A stretch of 64,000 bases of DNA. Source: an uncultured Chitinophaga sp. (GTDB taxonomy: Bacteria > Bacteroidota > Bacteroidia > Chitinophagales > Chitinophagaceae). Both the position numbers and the translations under genes were made by a program. The DNA lies in contig NZ_CAMLHC010000031.1 in the NCBI RefSeq assembly GCF_946479755.1, positions 30,400-94,399 on the forward strand, given 5' to 3'. Shown here piece after piece: positions 8,127 through 17,887 of the stretch; position 1 is the stretch's first letter, and every line of letters begins with the position of its first letter. The notes under the pieces are model-generated. The model was not told the DNA's origin. It did no database searches and worked only from the letters and a program-made list of their open reading frames with translations.

Positions 8127-9215
8127 ATGAAAAACACACCTTTTACACAGAAGCACATTGCATTGGGCGCCAAGATGGCTCCTTTTGCGGGTTACAACAT
8201 GCCAATCTCCTATACGGGTATCAACGATGAGCACCAGGCGGTACGTACAAATGCCGGTGTGTTTGATGTGAGCCACATGGGTGAGTTTATTTTGAAAGGT
8301 GAAAATGCGCTGGACCTGATTCAACGGGTGACTACCAACGACGCCTCCAAACTGACTGCCGGCAAAGCCCAGTACAGCTCTTTGCCCAACAACGAAGGCG
8401 GCCTGGTAGATGACCTGCTGGTATATTGCATTGAAGAAAACAACGTGTATATGCTGGTGGTGAATGCCAGCAACATTGAAAAAGACTGGAACTGGATCAG
8501 CCAGTTCAATACCAAAGGGGTGGAAATGCACGATATTTCCGATAAAACCTGCCTGCTGGCCATCCAGGGCCCTAACGCCACCAGCATCCTGCAGCCCCTG
8601 ACTGAAGTAGATATCGTCAACCTGAAATATTACACCTTCGCCAAAGGCGTTTTTGCAGGCGTTCCCAACGTGGTGATCAGCGCTACCGGTTACACCGGTG
8701 CTGGTGGCATCGAAATTTATTTCGAAGACAAAGACGGCGCAGCAGACAAGATCTGGGACGCTATCTTCGCCGCCGGCGGTCCTAAAGGCCTGAAACCCAT
8801 CGGCCTGGGCGCCCGCGATACCCTCCGCCTGGAAATGGGCTTCTGCCTGTACGGTAACGACATCGACGACCGTACCTCCCCGATGGAAGCCGGCCTGGGA
8901 TGGATCACCAAATTTACCAAAGACTTCCCTTCCCGCGCTATCTTCGAAAAACAGAAAGCAGAAGGCATCTCTCAGAAGCTGGTAGGTTTTGAAATGGTTG
9001 ACAAAGGCATCGCCCGTCACGACTACGAAATCAAAGACGCTGCCGGTAATGTGATCGGCCGTGTCACCTCCGGTACCCAATCCCCTTCTTTGGGCAAGGC
9101 TGTCGGTCTGGGCTATGTGAAAACAAGCCATGCCGCCCTGGACAGTGAGATATTTATCGCCGTAAGGGACAAAGCCCTGAAAGCAAAAGTGGTGAAAGTG
9201 CCCTTCCTGGGCTAG
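8127..9215 (+). CDS. gcvT: Glycine cleavage system T protein (aminomethyltransferase)
   Basis: A 362-residue protein of standard GcvT length. It has the N-terminal folate-binding layout ([28 protein letters not shown]) and the family segment [11 protein letters not shown]; the C-terminal domain ends VVKVPFLG. It transfers the aminomethyl group from H-protein lipoate to tetrahydrofolate, releasing ammonia. No gcvH or gcvP is nearby, which is common in Bacteroidota. Confidence 0.96.
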   Translation: MKNTPFTQKHIALGAKMAPFAGYNMPISYTGINDEHQAVRTNAGVFDVSHMGEFILKGENALDLIQRVTTNDASKLTAGKAQYSSLPNNEGGLVDDLLVYCIEENNVYMLVVNASNIEKDWNWISQFNTKGVEMHDISDKTCLLAIQGPNATSILQPLTEVDIVNLKYYTFAKGVFAGVPNVVISATGYTGAGGIEIYFEDKDGAADKIWDAIFAAGGPKGLKPIGLGARDTLRLEMGFCLYGNDIDDRTSPMEAGLGWITKFTKDFPSRAIFEKQKAEGISQKLVGFEMVDKGIARHDYEIKDAAGNVIGRVTSGTQSPSLGKAVGLGYVKTSHAALDSEIFIAVRDKALKAKVVKVPFLG

Positions 9216-9269
9216 GAATAGCGGGTGAAAGTTATTAACTTTCGGTTTCGCAAAGGATTTTAAGAGAGC

Positions 9270-9320
9270 AAAGAAGCAAAGGCGCGAACAGCAAATTTAT
9301 CCTTCGCTCCTTTGCTCTTT
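9270..9320. repeat. Imperfect inverted repeat downstream of gcvT
   Basis: The arm at 9270-9288 (AAAGAAGCAAAGGCGCGAA) is nearly complementary to 9302-9320. A related string (TTCTTTGTTTCTTTG) follows at about 9341-9355. It could be a hairpin repeat or weak terminator. Confidence 0.5.
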
Positions 9321-9401
9321 TGTTATTGAATTCTTTGTTTCTTTGCCCACTTTGATTTTTTTGCGGGCAACCCTTGCGTGAACTTATTTATTGCCATATC
9401 T

Positions 9402-9875
9402 ATGCCTACTATTCATTTGACTACCGTTATCCATGCACCGTTAGAGAGGGTGTATGACCTGAGCCGGAGTATTACCCTGCATAAACGCAGCATGTCACAC
9501 ATGCAGGAAGAGGCTGTCAAAGGCCGGACCAATGGTCTGATCCGCTTGAACGAAACAGTCACCTGGCGCGCCAAACACATCGGCAAAATGCGGGAACTGA
9601 CAACGAAGATCACTGCCATGCAGGAAGGGGAACATTTTACCGACGAAATGACGGAAGGTGATTTTACCCATATGAAACATGAGCACCATTTCAAGGAAAT
9701 AGGTAACGGTACCGTAATGATCGATATCATGGATTTTGGCACCCCCTACGGTTGGTTCGGGCGGATGTTTGAACGGTTCTATCTCCGGAAATACATGACC
9801 CGCCTGCTGAAACACCGGAATGATGTTATTAAGGACTACGCAGAGAGCGAAAAGTGGAGAGTGGTCCTTGATTAA
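9402..9875 (+). CDS. SRPBCC (START-like) family protein
   Basis: A 157-residue soluble protein from the ATG at 9402; a GTG 24 nt upstream is less likely. The order is that of SRPBCC ligand-binding proteins: IHLTTVIHAPLERVYDLSRS first strand and helix, a curved sheet including ETVTWRAKHIG, and a long C-terminal helix (FYLRKYMTRLLKHRN). Such proteins bind hydrophobic ligands; the ligand is not inferable. It ends 17 nt before comB and is probably co-transcribed with it. Confidence 0.8.
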   Translation: MPTIHLTTVIHAPLERVYDLSRSITLHKRSMSHMQEEAVKGRTNGLIRLNETVTWRAKHIGKMRELTTKITAMQEGEHFTDEMTEGDFTHMKHEHHFKEIGNGTVMIDIMDFGTPYGWFGRMFERFYLRKYMTRLLKHRNDVIKDYAESEKWRVVLD

Positions 9876-9892
9876 TGCATAAAAGCAATTGA

Positions 9893-10615
9893 ATGACAAC
9901 TAGCAACAAACCCAGCCTGGAAGTATGTTTATCCCCGGCTTTATTACATCTCTATGATGTGAAAAACAGTATCGTAGTCATCATCGATGTGCTGCGCGCC
10001 ACCTCTACTATCTGCACCGCCCTGTACAATGGAGCAACGAGCGTAATACCGGTAGCCACTGTGGAAGAATGTGTGAACATCGGCCGCGCTATTGACGGCA
10101 TCACCGCCGGAGAACGTGATGGTAAAGTAGCGGAAGGACTGGTACATGGTAATTCTCCCTTCGAATATCCCCGGGAGTTCATCGAAAATAAAACACTGGT
10201 ACTGACCACTACCAACGGAACGAAACTGTTGCACATGGCCAAAGATGCCATCCGGATCGTTACCGGCTCCTTTCCCAATATCAGCGCCGTATGCGATTAC
10301 CTGGCCGCACAGGGACAAAACGTGATCCTCGGCTGTGCCGCCTGGAAAGACCGTGTTAATATGGAAGACACGCTCTTTGCCGGTGCCGTGGTAAGCCGCA
10401 TCCGCGAGCATTTTGATGTTAGCTGTGATTCCGCTATTGCCGCAGAAACACTATACCACACTGCGAAAGGAGACATCTATACCTATATGCAACAGGCTTC
10501 CCACTATCAGCGCCTCGCTAAATACGGACTGGAAAAAGATATTGCCTACTGCCTTACGCCTGACGGCGCCAATGTGCTGCCCATATTCAGAGACGGAAAG
10601 CTGGTACCATTTTGA
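9893..10615 (+). CDS. comB: 2-phosphosulfolactate phosphatase family (ComB)
   Basis: A 240-residue ComB-family protein with the conserved segments VVIIDVLRATSTICTAL, TAGERDGKVAEGLVHGNSP, LTTTNGTKLL and ILGCAAWKDR. In methanogens ComB dephosphorylates 2-phosphosulfolactate in coenzyme M synthesis. In Bacteroidota the in vivo substrate is not established, though sulfonated metabolites and sulfonolipids occur in this group. It follows the SRPBCC gene and ends just before a long hairpin. Confidence 0.88.
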   Translation: MTTSNKPSLEVCLSPALLHLYDVKNSIVVIIDVLRATSTICTALYNGATSVIPVATVEECVNIGRAIDGITAGERDGKVAEGLVHGNSPFEYPREFIENKTLVLTTTNGTKLLHMAKDAIRIVTGSFPNISAVCDYLAAQGQNVILGCAAWKDRVNMEDTLFAGAVVSRIREHFDVSCDSAIAAETLYHTAKGDIYTYMQQASHYQRLAKYGLEKDIAYCLTPDGANVLPIFRDGKLVPF

Positions 10616-10620
10616 TATCC

Positions 10621-10688
10621 GGTTATTAGATATTTGGTTATTTGAAGTTTGCCTGGCAAACTTCAAATAACCAAATATCTAAATAACC
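10621..10688. repeat. 68-bp near-perfect hairpin between convergent genes
   Basis: Left arm 10621-10653 and right arm 10655-10688 are inverted copies differing by one inserted T, with a one-base centre inside GTTTGCC-T-GGCAAAC. The arms contain repeated GGTTATTT/AAATAACC units. It fills the space between comB and the convergent DoxX gene and may act as a bidirectional terminator or mobile palindrome. Confidence 0.8.
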
Positions 10689-10695
10689 CAATGAC

Positions 10696-11076
10696 TTAAG
10701 CGGCCAGCTGTTTTTTGCCGCCCAGGATACAGGCTGCAAATACCACTATCATAGACAGCGGAAACGCGATATCTGCGAAAGGTGCGCCGGAGCTGATTTT
10801 AAACAGGGTGGCTATCACCATGGTAAACAGCAGCGCAATACCCGCCGGCCGGATGAAGAAACCGGTAATCAGCGCAAGACCTCCCAGTAGTTCCGCCAAT
10901 GTAGCCATAAAGCCCCAGAAAACCGGCCATTGGCTGATGCCAACCATCTTCAGGGTACCGCCCAGGAACGCCCACATCGCAGGACCTCCTATTATTTTCT
11001 GGATGCCGAAAACGACGAATAACACGCCAATACCTATACGTAATACGAGAAACGCAAATTGTTTGTTGTCTTTCAT
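10696..11076 (-). CDS. DoxX family membrane protein
   Basis: A 126-residue integral membrane protein from the ATG at 11076; a TTG 30 nt upstream would only add an unlikely tail. It has four predicted membrane segments, opening [21 protein letters not shown] and including the family hallmark [18 protein letters not shown]. DoxX proteins are small quinone-linked or redox-stress membrane proteins. It ends convergently at the 68-bp hairpin and lies downstream of an AraC regulator on the same strand. Confidence 0.88.
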   Translation of the reverse strand: MKDNKQFAFLVLRIGIGVLFVVFGIQKIIGGPAMWAFLGGTLKMVGISQWPVFWGFMATLAELLGGLALITGFFIRPAGIALLFTMVIATLFKISSGAPFADIAFPLSMIVVFAACILGGKKQLAA

Positions 11077-11162
11077 GTTGAGTGTGTTTAAAAAATGAGG
11101 ACACAAAACTAGTGTCCACGAACGCGGATGTCCATGGATAAAAGAGCGTTTGTCGTGTACAT

Positions 11163-12050
11163 TTATACCGGTTGGGATGTTTCGCGGAACTGCTGCGGTG
11201 ACCTGCCCGTATTCTTTTTAAAGAAACGCGTGAAATATGCAGGGTCTTCAAACCCTATCCGGTAGCCTATCTCCTTCACCGTCAGCTCATTTAAAAACAA
11301 CAGCCGCTTCGCCTCCAGCAGTACCCGCTCTTTGATAAGGGTACCGGCTGTTTTACCGGCCAGCTTCTGCGTAAGCGCATTGAGCTGGCGCGGGGTGATG
11401 TGCAGGCGGGAGGCGTAGTGCTGCACCTCATGCTGTTCATGAAAGTGCTGATGCAGCAACTGCTTAAACTGCAATAGCTGCGTCTGTGACTGGCCGGGCA
11501 GCAGGTGTGGCTCAGACAGCTGCCGTCTGCGGATACGCATGATTTCCATCAGCAGCACGCGGACATAAGAAAAGAGAATGGGAGTAGTGTCTTCTGTGGC
11601 CTGGTCGTATTCTTCCCGGGCAATGCTCATCAGGTTTTCCAGTCGCGCGAGGTCTGCAGGTTCCAGCGGAATAACAGGATAGGACTGCATATTGTCGAAC
11701 AGGAAATGGCCCAGCAACTGGCTGTCGGGGTCGTTGCCGCTGGTGAAAAAAGAAGGATCAAATTTCAGGGAATAGCCGGTGGTGGCCTCTCTGTCCAACT
11801 GGTGCACCTGTTCCGGCGACAGCAGGAAGACCACTGCCCCATCGAAAGGCCATGCCTGAAAGTCAATATGATGTATGCCTTTGCTGTTGTGCAGCAGCAG
11901 GACCTCGTAATACGTGTGCCGGTGCGGATACTGCCGGGGCATTATCTTTCCGGTATCGTCAAAACCGGCAATCAGCACATGTTTGACCGGCGTGGACACC
12001 AATGTGGTCACGCCCTCGCTGATCCGGTGTTGAGGAATGAGTGATTGCAT
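11163..12050 (-). CDS. AraC-family transcriptional regulator
   Basis: A 295-residue regulator from the ATG at 12050. The N-terminal half is a cupin-like sensor ([20 protein letters not shown]), the C-terminal ~100 residues hold two helix-turn-helix motifs ([19 protein letters not shown] and [20 protein letters not shown]). It lies 86 nt upstream of the DoxX gene on the same strand and is divergent from the metallo-beta-lactamase-fold gene, either of which could be its target. The inducer is unknown. Confidence 0.9.
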   Translation of the reverse strand: MQSLIPQHRISEGVTTLVSTPVKHVLIAGFDDTGKIMPRQYPHRHTYYEVLLLHNSKGIHHIDFQAWPFDGAVVFLLSPEQVHQLDREATTGYSLKFDPSFFTSGNDPDSQLLGHFLFDNMQSYPVIPLEPADLARLENLMSIAREEYDQATEDTTPILFSYVRVLLMEIMRIRRRQLSEPHLLPGQSQTQLLQFKQLLHQHFHEQHEVQHYASRLHITPRQLNALTQKLAGKTAGTLIKERVLLEAKRLLFLNELTVKEIGYRIGFEDPAYFTRFFKKNTGRSPQQFRETSQPV

Positions 12051-12084
12051 GTTCAAATGTACAAGTATTTGTCGAGTATGTCCC

Positions 12085-12115
12085 TTGAGCGGGGCGCCTG
12101 CCGGGACTACTTTTG
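12085..12115 (+). promoter_or_regulatory. Promoter of the metallo-beta-lactamase-fold gene
   Basis: TTG at 12085-12087 and TACTTTTG at 12108-12115 are spaced 20 nt, fitting the Bacteroidota -33/-7 pattern. The ATG follows at 12136. Confidence 0.6.
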
Positions 12116-12135
12116 TGTCTCAAAACAAGTATACC

Positions 12136-13041
12136 ATGGCACATGAACATTCAAGAAGGGCATGGCTCAAACAGAGCGGACTGGCGATGGCCGGGCTTCC
12201 GCTTTTATCAAAAATGCCCTACCTTCCTGCAGATAAACCGAAAAACATGAAACATTATATCTGTGTCACCTGCGGCATACAATACGATGCCACTGCCGAA
12301 GCCCCGGCGCATTGCCCGGTTTGCGAAGATGAGCGGCAGTATGTGAACCCATCCGGACAAAGCTGGACGACCTTCGACCAGGTACAGAAAAGACATAAAA
12401 ATATTATTGAGCTGGTGGCGCCTAACCTGTATGCCATCTACAGCACGCCGGATTTCGCTATCGGGCAACGGGCTCACCTGCTGATAACGCCCAATGGGAA
12501 TGTCCTTTGGGATTGCATTGCTAACCTCGACGCCTCTACGATAGATATCATACAAAGACTGGGTGGTATCCGCGCTATCGCATTATCGCACCCGCACTAT
12601 TTTTCCACGATTGTGGAGTGGAGCCATGCATTCGGCCATGCGCCCGTGTATGTGCACAAACTGGATGCCTCCTGGCTGGGGCGGCATGACGATGTTATCA
12701 AACTGTGGGACACGCAGACGCTGGACCTCTGGGATGGCATCAGGCTGGTGTTGTGCGGCGGCCACTTCGCAGGCGCGAATGTGTTGTTCAGTCCTGCCGG
12801 TAAGGGGATGCTGCTGGTTGGCGATGTGATCCAGGTTTCTTCCGACAGGAAGACGATGTCTTTTATGTATAGCTATCCTAATAATATTCCGTTGTCGGCC
12901 GCTGAGGTAAAAGTGATTGACGATGCCGTGAAGCCATATGCTTACGACGCCATGTACGGTGCTTTCGGGAAGTATGTGCATACGGGCGCTAAAGAGGCAA
13001 TGGATTTTTCCGTGAAGCGATATCTACAGCATATACGGTAG
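12136..13041 (+). CDS. Rubredoxin-like zinc ribbon plus metallo-beta-lactamase-fold protein
   Basis: A 301-residue protein read from the ATG at 12136. It opens with a twin-arginine-like leader (SRRAWLKQSGLAMAGLPLLS), followed by a small zinc ribbon with two Cys pairs (CVTC and CPVC, residues ~43-65) and a metallo-beta-lactamase-fold domain. The usual HxHxDH metal motif reads SHPHYFST, lacking the Asp and last His, so the standard two-metal site is altered. GGHFAGANVLF and VGDVIQVSSD mark later loops. An in-frame ATG just before the ribbon would remove the leader. Function is unknown; it may be a redox or hydrolytic enzyme. Confidence 0.75.
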   Translation: MAHEHSRRAWLKQSGLAMAGLPLLSKMPYLPADKPKNMKHYICVTCGIQYDATAEAPAHCPVCEDERQYVNPSGQSWTTFDQVQKRHKNIIELVAPNLYAIYSTPDFAIGQRAHLLITPNGNVLWDCIANLDASTIDIIQRLGGIRAIALSHPHYFSTIVEWSHAFGHAPVYVHKLDASWLGRHDDVIKLWDTQTLDLWDGIRLVLCGGHFAGANVLFSPAGKGMLLVGDVIQVSSDRKTMSFMYSYPNNIPLSAAEVKVIDDAVKPYAYDAMYGAFGKYVHTGAKEAMDFSVKRYLQHIR

Positions 13042-13538
13042 ACGGTTTTTTCGATCGATAGAATGGCGGTTACAACTAACTGCGGTAGCCGCCATTTAAC
13101 AGCCCCTTCTACTCCCTGCGCCCTCTGCTCCCTGCGTTCTCTGCTCCCTGCTCCGCACACTTACCCATTTGCGGTTTCGATTTCGCGTTCGTTCCCCATT
13201 CTCCACGGCAGGCCCCGCAATCATATCTTGCCTTTTATATCAATTTTTATTGATGTGATCGTAATGACTTGATAAACAATGGTAAAATAGTATTAGTCAA
13301 AACGCATTAAAATAATTAAATATAAAAATAATTATATATCAAATAAAGCGCCCTGTCCGGGCGGATCGGGGGTAACTTGCCACTACCAAAGGATTGCCGT
13401 TTTGCCGGCATTTTGCCCGCTGTTTATTAAAGATTTCTGCTTACTTTTGTGGATTGCCTTTTTATCAGCGGTTAAAGATTTTTGATATATTTATTTACCC
13501 CCGGCCGTGGATATTAAAAGCAGGCAACAACGAATAGT
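13042..13538. other. Long intergenic region before the SNF2 helicase gene
   Basis: A hairpin (AATGGCGG 13062-13069 with CCGCCATT 13089-13096) follows the metallo-beta-lactamase-fold gene. A short degenerate tandem repeat built on CTCCCTGCGYYCTCTG lies near 13109-13155. The rest is AT-rich. TACTTTTG at 13442-13449 is a possible -7 box for the helicase gene. No coding sequence is evident. Confidence 0.5.
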
Positions 13539-16500
13539 ATGTCGCTGCCCCATTTGCTAAAATATGTTTACAATAACGGCACTGATGAAGTGATCCGCAG
13601 GGGGAAGCGTATTTTTTCTACCGGGGGCGTTGAGCTCATAGAAGCAGACCCGGTATTGAAAACAGCGACCTTCCGCGTCAAAAGTGACACGCATGCCAAT
13701 TACTACCGGGTTTCCATCAATAAATACGGTGAAACCAGCGGTATGTCTATCCGTTGCCAGTGTCCCTATAACCTGGGCGACATCTGCCGGCACGAGGCAG
13801 CAGCACTGTTCCAGCTACAGGAAATGCTGGACAAGAATCATTTCGAGAGCTTCGAAACACAATTTGATCAGCAACACACGCTGATCAAAATGAAATCCAT
13901 CGATATCAAAACGATCAAACTGCTTACCTCCAGCGCTATCATCGCGGAGGCGGAAGAGATCGTGAAAAAGCACCCTATCAAAGTTTCATCTGCCAAAGAT
14001 GAAAAGGTAGAGGCCGTGCTGACGCTGGATAAAAAAGAATACCCGCTGATCATCCAGCGCAATGAGGAACGTTTTTTCGACACCCATTGCACCTGCGATG
14101 AAACAGCCCATGCGCTCTGTGTACATAAAACTGCGCTATTCCTGCAGCTGCTGCAGAAAAACGGCCCGTTTTATTTCGATACGCTGCGCAACTGGGACAA
14201 AGAGAAAAACAAGCTCCTCTCCCTCTATGGCTATTCCCTGACAGACGACCTCGACGGAAAATTTGCTTTCTCCTACATGGACGGCAAACCCTTTCTGCGC
14301 GTACTCGACCCCACCATCAAGCGGGTAGACGGCGCCACTGCCGGCAGACAGCAGCAGACGGCCCCGCCGCCACCGGAAGAAACCCTGACAGTGACGCAAC
14401 GCCTGGCCGCGGTATTCAACGCCAACGAAACATTATACCCTTACTTCAAAATAGATATCGTCAGCGGTGAGGTGAACGATGAGCAAACGGCCTTCGTATC
14501 ACTGGCCAGCAAACTGGACCTCACCAAATACGTTGACTTTTATCAGTACCGGGAAAAGGACCGGGAGCTCATCGCCCCCATCCGTAAACTGCAAGGTCCG
14601 GAAGTCAGCAAGTTCCTCAGCAAAAACTCGCCGTTCGCCGGCATCTGGGAAAACATCACGCATGAAAATGCGGAAGAGCTGCCTACCGAAACCAAAGAAC
14701 TGATGCTGGAATACCTGCATCCCAAACTGGCCAAACTGTTTCCGCAGCTGGCCGAACACGGACTGGTATTTCATCTCCCTAACCGGCAGCAGTTTAAAAC
14801 CAAAAACCTCCAACCCCTGCAGATAGGGGCCGACAGGCTGAAGCTTATCCTCAAGACCCACAGCGGCAGCACCAACGTGGAAATCAGCTGCTACGTGTCT
14901 ATCGAAGGAGAGCTGATCGACGTCTCCAAAAACAACTGGGAAAGCCCGCTGCTGTTCCTTTACCAGAACACGCTGTACCTGTTTGAAAGCCCGCAGGACG
15001 CCCTGCATGTAGCGCTCTTCCAGCAGAGTGGCGGTAAACTGAAAATTCCGAACAAGGAATGGCCGGTATACCTCAAGGACTACCTGTTGCCCTTAAGCCG
15101 CCAGTACGATATCCGCTTCGATAAAGAACTCCTCGCCGAGGTCACCGACATCGAACCGGAATGCCGTGTATACCTGAAGGAACTGGGCGAGACCTTCATC
15201 ATCCAGCCGGGATTCGCTTACCGCGGACAGGAAGTAGAATGGAACGAAGAAGAAAAAATCACCGTACAGGAAGGCAACAAAGTACTGGTCATCCGCCGCA
15301 ACAAAGAAGCGGAAGACGCCTTTGTCAGCCGCCTGCGTACCCTGCATACCAATTTCGCGCAGAACGATAACCAGCACTATTTCTACCTGCGCGCCAAAGA
15401 AGCCCTGAAGAACAACTGGTTCTTCCTCTTCTTCGACGCCCTGAAAGAAATGAACGTGCGGGTATTCGGCTTCGATAACCTGCGCAACTTCAAATTCAGC
15501 TCCCACAAGCCGGTCACCAACCTGCAGATCAGCTCCGGCATCGACTGGTTCGATGCACAGATCGAAGTACTGTACGGTGACCAGAAGGTGAGCATCAAAG
15601 ACATTAAAAACGCACTGGCCAACAAGCAGAACTACGTGCAACTGGCAGACGGCTCCCTGGGCCTCCTGCCGGAAGAATGGCTGCGCAAATACTCGCTCCT
15701 CTTCAAAGTAGGGGAAGAGAAAGACAAAGGCCTTAAACTCAGTAAATATAACTTCAGCGTGATCGATGAACTGTATGAGTTCATCGATGATGAAGCGGTT
15801 GTGATAGAGCTGGAACAGAAACGTAAAAAGCTGTTGCAGTTCGACGAGATCCGTAACATCTCCCTGCCGCATAACCTGCAGGCCACGCTGCGTCCTTACC
15901 AGGAAAGTGGCTTCCAGTGGCTCAACTATCTCGATGAGATCAAATGGGGTGGCATCCTGGCAGATGACATGGGTCTTGGTAAAACCATCCAGGCGCTTAC
16001 CTTCCTCCAGTATTATAAAAACAAAAACGGCGGAAAATGTATGGCGCTGGTGGTGTGCCCCACCACCCTGATCTATAACTGGGAAAATGAGATCCGCAAA
16101 TTCACGCCGGAAATCAAACACCATATCCATCACGGCCCTACCCGTATCAAAGATTCGGAAGAACTGGCCAAATTCGATGTGATCATCACCACCTACGGTA
16201 CGCTGCGCAGCGATATCCAGACGCTGATGAAACTGGAGTTTGACTATGTAGTACTGGATGAATCGCAGGCGATCAAAAATCCGCAGTCCAAAGTGACAAA
16301 GGCAGCCCAGCTGCTGCAAACGAAGAACAGGCTGGCACTGAGCGGTACGCCCATGCAGAACAATACTTTCGATATCTATGCACAGATGAACTTCCTGAAC
16401 CCGGGCATGCTGGGCAGCGTGGACTTCTTCCGTAATGAGTTCGCCACGCCGATAGACAAGTTCCAGGACGAAGAAAGGAAAGAACACCTGCGCAAACTGA

Positions 16501-17279
16501 TTTATCCGTTCATCCTCCGCCGTACCAAAGAACAGGTGGCGAAAGACCTGCCGGATAAAATCGAGACCGTCATCTTCTGCGAAATGGACCCCGAACAACG
16601 GCATATTTATGACGCTTACCGGAATACCTATCGCTCCAAGATCCTTGGCGTTATTGAAGATCAGGGCATGGAACGCTCACAGCTGACCATCCTGCAAGGC
16701 CTGATGAAGCTGCGCCAGATATGCGATTCCCCGGCCATCCTCAACGATACGGAACAGTATCCCAACCATTCCGTGAAGCTGCATGAGCTGACCCGTGAGA
16801 TCGCCGAAAATATCGGCAACCACAAAGTGCTGGTGTTCTCCCAGTTCCTCGGTATGCTGGGACTCATCCGCGAAAGGCTGCAGCACATGAAGATCCCCTA
16901 CGAGTACTTCGATGGCAGCACCTCTACCATGGACCGTGAGAAAGCCATCCAGAACTTCCAGCATAATGATGAATGCAGGGTGTTCCTGATCTCGCTGAAA
17001 GCGGGTGGTGTGGGGCTTAACCTCACCGCGGCAGACTACGTGTATATTGTAGACCCATGGTGGAACCCCGCCGTGGAACAACAGGCGATAGACCGTACTC
17101 ACCGTATCGGGCAAACGAAAAATATCTTCGCTTACCGCATGATCTGTAAAGACACGGTAGAAGAAAAAATATTACAGTTACAGGAACGTAAAAAATCGCT
17201 GGTGAAAGAGATCATCTCCGATGACAGCGGCTTTGTGAAGAAGCTGACCAAAGAAGATGTGTTGTACCTGTTCAGCTAA
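13539..17279 (+). CDS. SWIM zinc-finger SNF2-family helicase
   Basis: A 1246-residue SWI2/SNF2 ATPase. The N-terminal part holds two SWIM-type zinc fingers: CQCPYNLGDICRH near residue 74 and CTCDETAHALCVH near 184. After a long middle domain comes the ATPase: Walker A DDMGLGKT near 808, DESQ box near 907 (VVLDESQAIKN), SGTPMQNN, and the C-terminal lobe with SLKAGGVGLNLTAAD, DPWWNPAVEQQ and DRTHRIGQ. Such proteins translocate on double-stranded DNA and remodel protein-DNA complexes; the bacterial role is poorly defined. It stands alone with its own terminator. Confidence 0.93.
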   Translation: MSLPHLLKYVYNNGTDEVIRRGKRIFSTGGVELIEADPVLKTATFRVKSDTHANYYRVSINKYGETSGMSIRCQCPYNLGDICRHEAAALFQLQEMLDKNHFESFETQFDQQHTLIKMKSIDIKTIKLLTSSAIIAEAEEIVKKHPIKVSSAKDEKVEAVLTLDKKEYPLIIQRNEERFFDTHCTCDETAHALCVHKTALFLQLLQKNGPFYFDTLRNWDKEKNKLLSLYGYSLTDDLDGKFAFSYMDGKPFLRVLDPTIKRVDGATAGRQQQTAPPPPEETLTVTQRLAAVFNANETLYPYFKIDIVSGEVNDEQTAFVSLASKLDLTKYVDFYQYREKDRELIAPIRKLQGPEVSKFLSKNSPFAGIWENITHENAEELPTETKELMLEYLHPKLAKLFPQLAEHGLVFHLPNRQQFKTKNLQPLQIGADRLKLILKTHSGSTNVEISCYVSIEGELIDVSKNNWESPLLFLYQNTLYLFESPQDALHVALFQQSGGKLKIPNKEWPVYLKDYLLPLSRQYDIRFDKELLAEVTDIEPECRVYLKELGETFIIQPGFAYRGQEVEWNEEEKITVQEGNKVLVIRRNKEAEDAFVSRLRTLHTNFAQNDNQHYFYLRAKEALKNNWFFLFFDALKEMNVRVFGFDNLRNFKFSSHKPVTNLQISSGIDWFDAQIEVLYGDQKVSIKDIKNALANKQNYVQLADGSLGLLPEEWLRKYSLLFKVGEEKDKGLKLSKYNFSVIDELYEFIDDEAVVIELEQKRKKLLQFDEIRNISLPHNLQATLRPYQESGFQWLNYLDEIKWGGILADDMGLGKTIQALTFLQYYKNKNGGKCMALVVCPTTLIYNWENEIRKFTPEIKHHIHHGPTRIKDSEELAKFDVIITTYGTLRSDIQTLMKLEFDYVVLDESQAIKNPQSKVTKAAQLLQTKNRLALSGTPMQNNTFDIYAQMNFLNPGMLGSVDFFRNEFATPIDKFQDEERKEHLRKLIYPFILRRTKEQVAKDLPDKIETVIFCEMDPEQRHIYDAYRNTYRSKILGVIEDQGMERSQLTILQGLMKLRQICDSPAILNDTEQYPNHSVKLHELTREIAENIGNHKVLVFSQFLGMLGLIRERLQHMKIPYEYFDGSTSTMDREKAIQNFQHNDECRVFLISLKAGGVGLNLTAADYVYIVDPWWNPAVEQQAIDRTHRIGQTKNIFAYRMICKDTVEEKILQLQERKKSLVKEIISDDSGFVKKLTKEDVLYLFS

Positions 17280-17312
17280 AGCAATTAAATTTCACGACTG
17301 TAAAAATTGATC

Positions 17313-17341
17313 AGCGCTTCCCACCCGGGAGGCGCTTTTTT
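17313..17341 (+). terminator. Intrinsic terminator of the SNF2 gene
   Basis: AGCGCTTCCC (17313-17322) pairs with GGGAGGCGCT (17327-17336) with one wobble, followed by a run of six T residues. Confidence 0.85.
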
Positions 17342-17440
17342 ATGTAGACACCCCCTTCCATTTTTGAAATGACCCTTCAGATTCTGCATGGTTTTCCCTT
17401 CTTATTTTTTTATCAGATCATTTGGATTTTTATTTATTTG

Positions 17441-17457
17441 ATTGATTTATAATCAAT
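17441..17457. promoter_or_regulatory. Perfect 7-3-7 palindrome upstream of the kdp operon
   Basis: ATTGATT and AATCAAT are exact inverted repeats around TAT, 46 nt before the first gene of the kdp run, within a very AT-rich segment. It is a plausible operator; no regulator can be assigned. Confidence 0.4.
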
Positions 17458-17502
17458 TGTAAAAATTTTCTAACCCCTTTTTAATACTGGCATCTGGCTG
17501 GT

Positions 17503-17877
17503 ATGCCAGTCATTGTATCAAAACATTTGATTCACATGTTACCAGATTCGAAAATCTCACAACTGATCGGTTTACAGATCCCTGGCCTGTCATTTCCTAT
17601 GGAGCAGCTGACGGCCAAAGAAAGAGTGAGCAAAGTGATCCACACGTTTGCCGATTATACCGGCAATATGATCCGTCATGAACAATTACAGGAAGTGAAA
17701 CGTTGTTTTACCATCGCCGGGGTACTGTACCGCAACGGCAGCAGCGCGCTGCGGAACGCTATTGAAAGTGTGTTCGTATATGCGTTGTCTCCCTTGTTGT
17801 GCACGCATCACCGGGACATGTTACCCTCTTCTCTCAGAACTGTCAGGATTCAACATTTACAAACAATAGCGCTTTAA
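17503..17877 (+). CDS. Small soluble protein preceding kdp genes (DUF7674-like)
   Basis: A 124-residue protein with no membrane segment. The pattern CFTIAGVLYRNGSSALRNAI followed by ESVFVYALSPLL and LPSSLR resembles a small Bacteroidota family of unknown function (DUF7674-like, from memory). It is 10 nt upstream of the first tiny membrane peptide of the kdp operon and on the same strand, suggesting a link to potassium transport or its control, but function is unknown. Confidence 0.65.
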   Translation: MPVIVSKHLIHMLPDSKISQLIGLQIPGLSFPMEQLTAKERVSKVIHTFADYTGNMIRHEQLQEVKRCFTIAGVLYRNGSSALRNAIESVFVYALSPLLCTHHRDMLPSSLRTVRIQHLQTIAL

Positions 17878-17887
17878 AACATTTTTT

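Noticed and set aside
7857..9131. 424-codon leftward open frame over gcvT
   Set aside because: It is antisense to the well-matched gcvT gene, has Val/Gly/Phe/Asp-rich low-information composition typical of a mirror frame, and shows no domain.
13109..13155. Possible CRISPR-like repeat near CTCCCTGCG
   Set aside because: Units are short, adjacent without spacers and degenerate, so it is a simple tandem repeat.
15093..16604. 503-codon leftward frame inside the SNF2 gene
   Set aside because: Lies wholly antisense to conserved SNF2 motifs; composition is that of an antisense shadow.
17480..17510. Sigma-54-type promoter TGGC-N-GC before the kdp operon
   Set aside because: The GG and GC elements are not at the required 10-nt spacing, and the segment overlaps the start codon.
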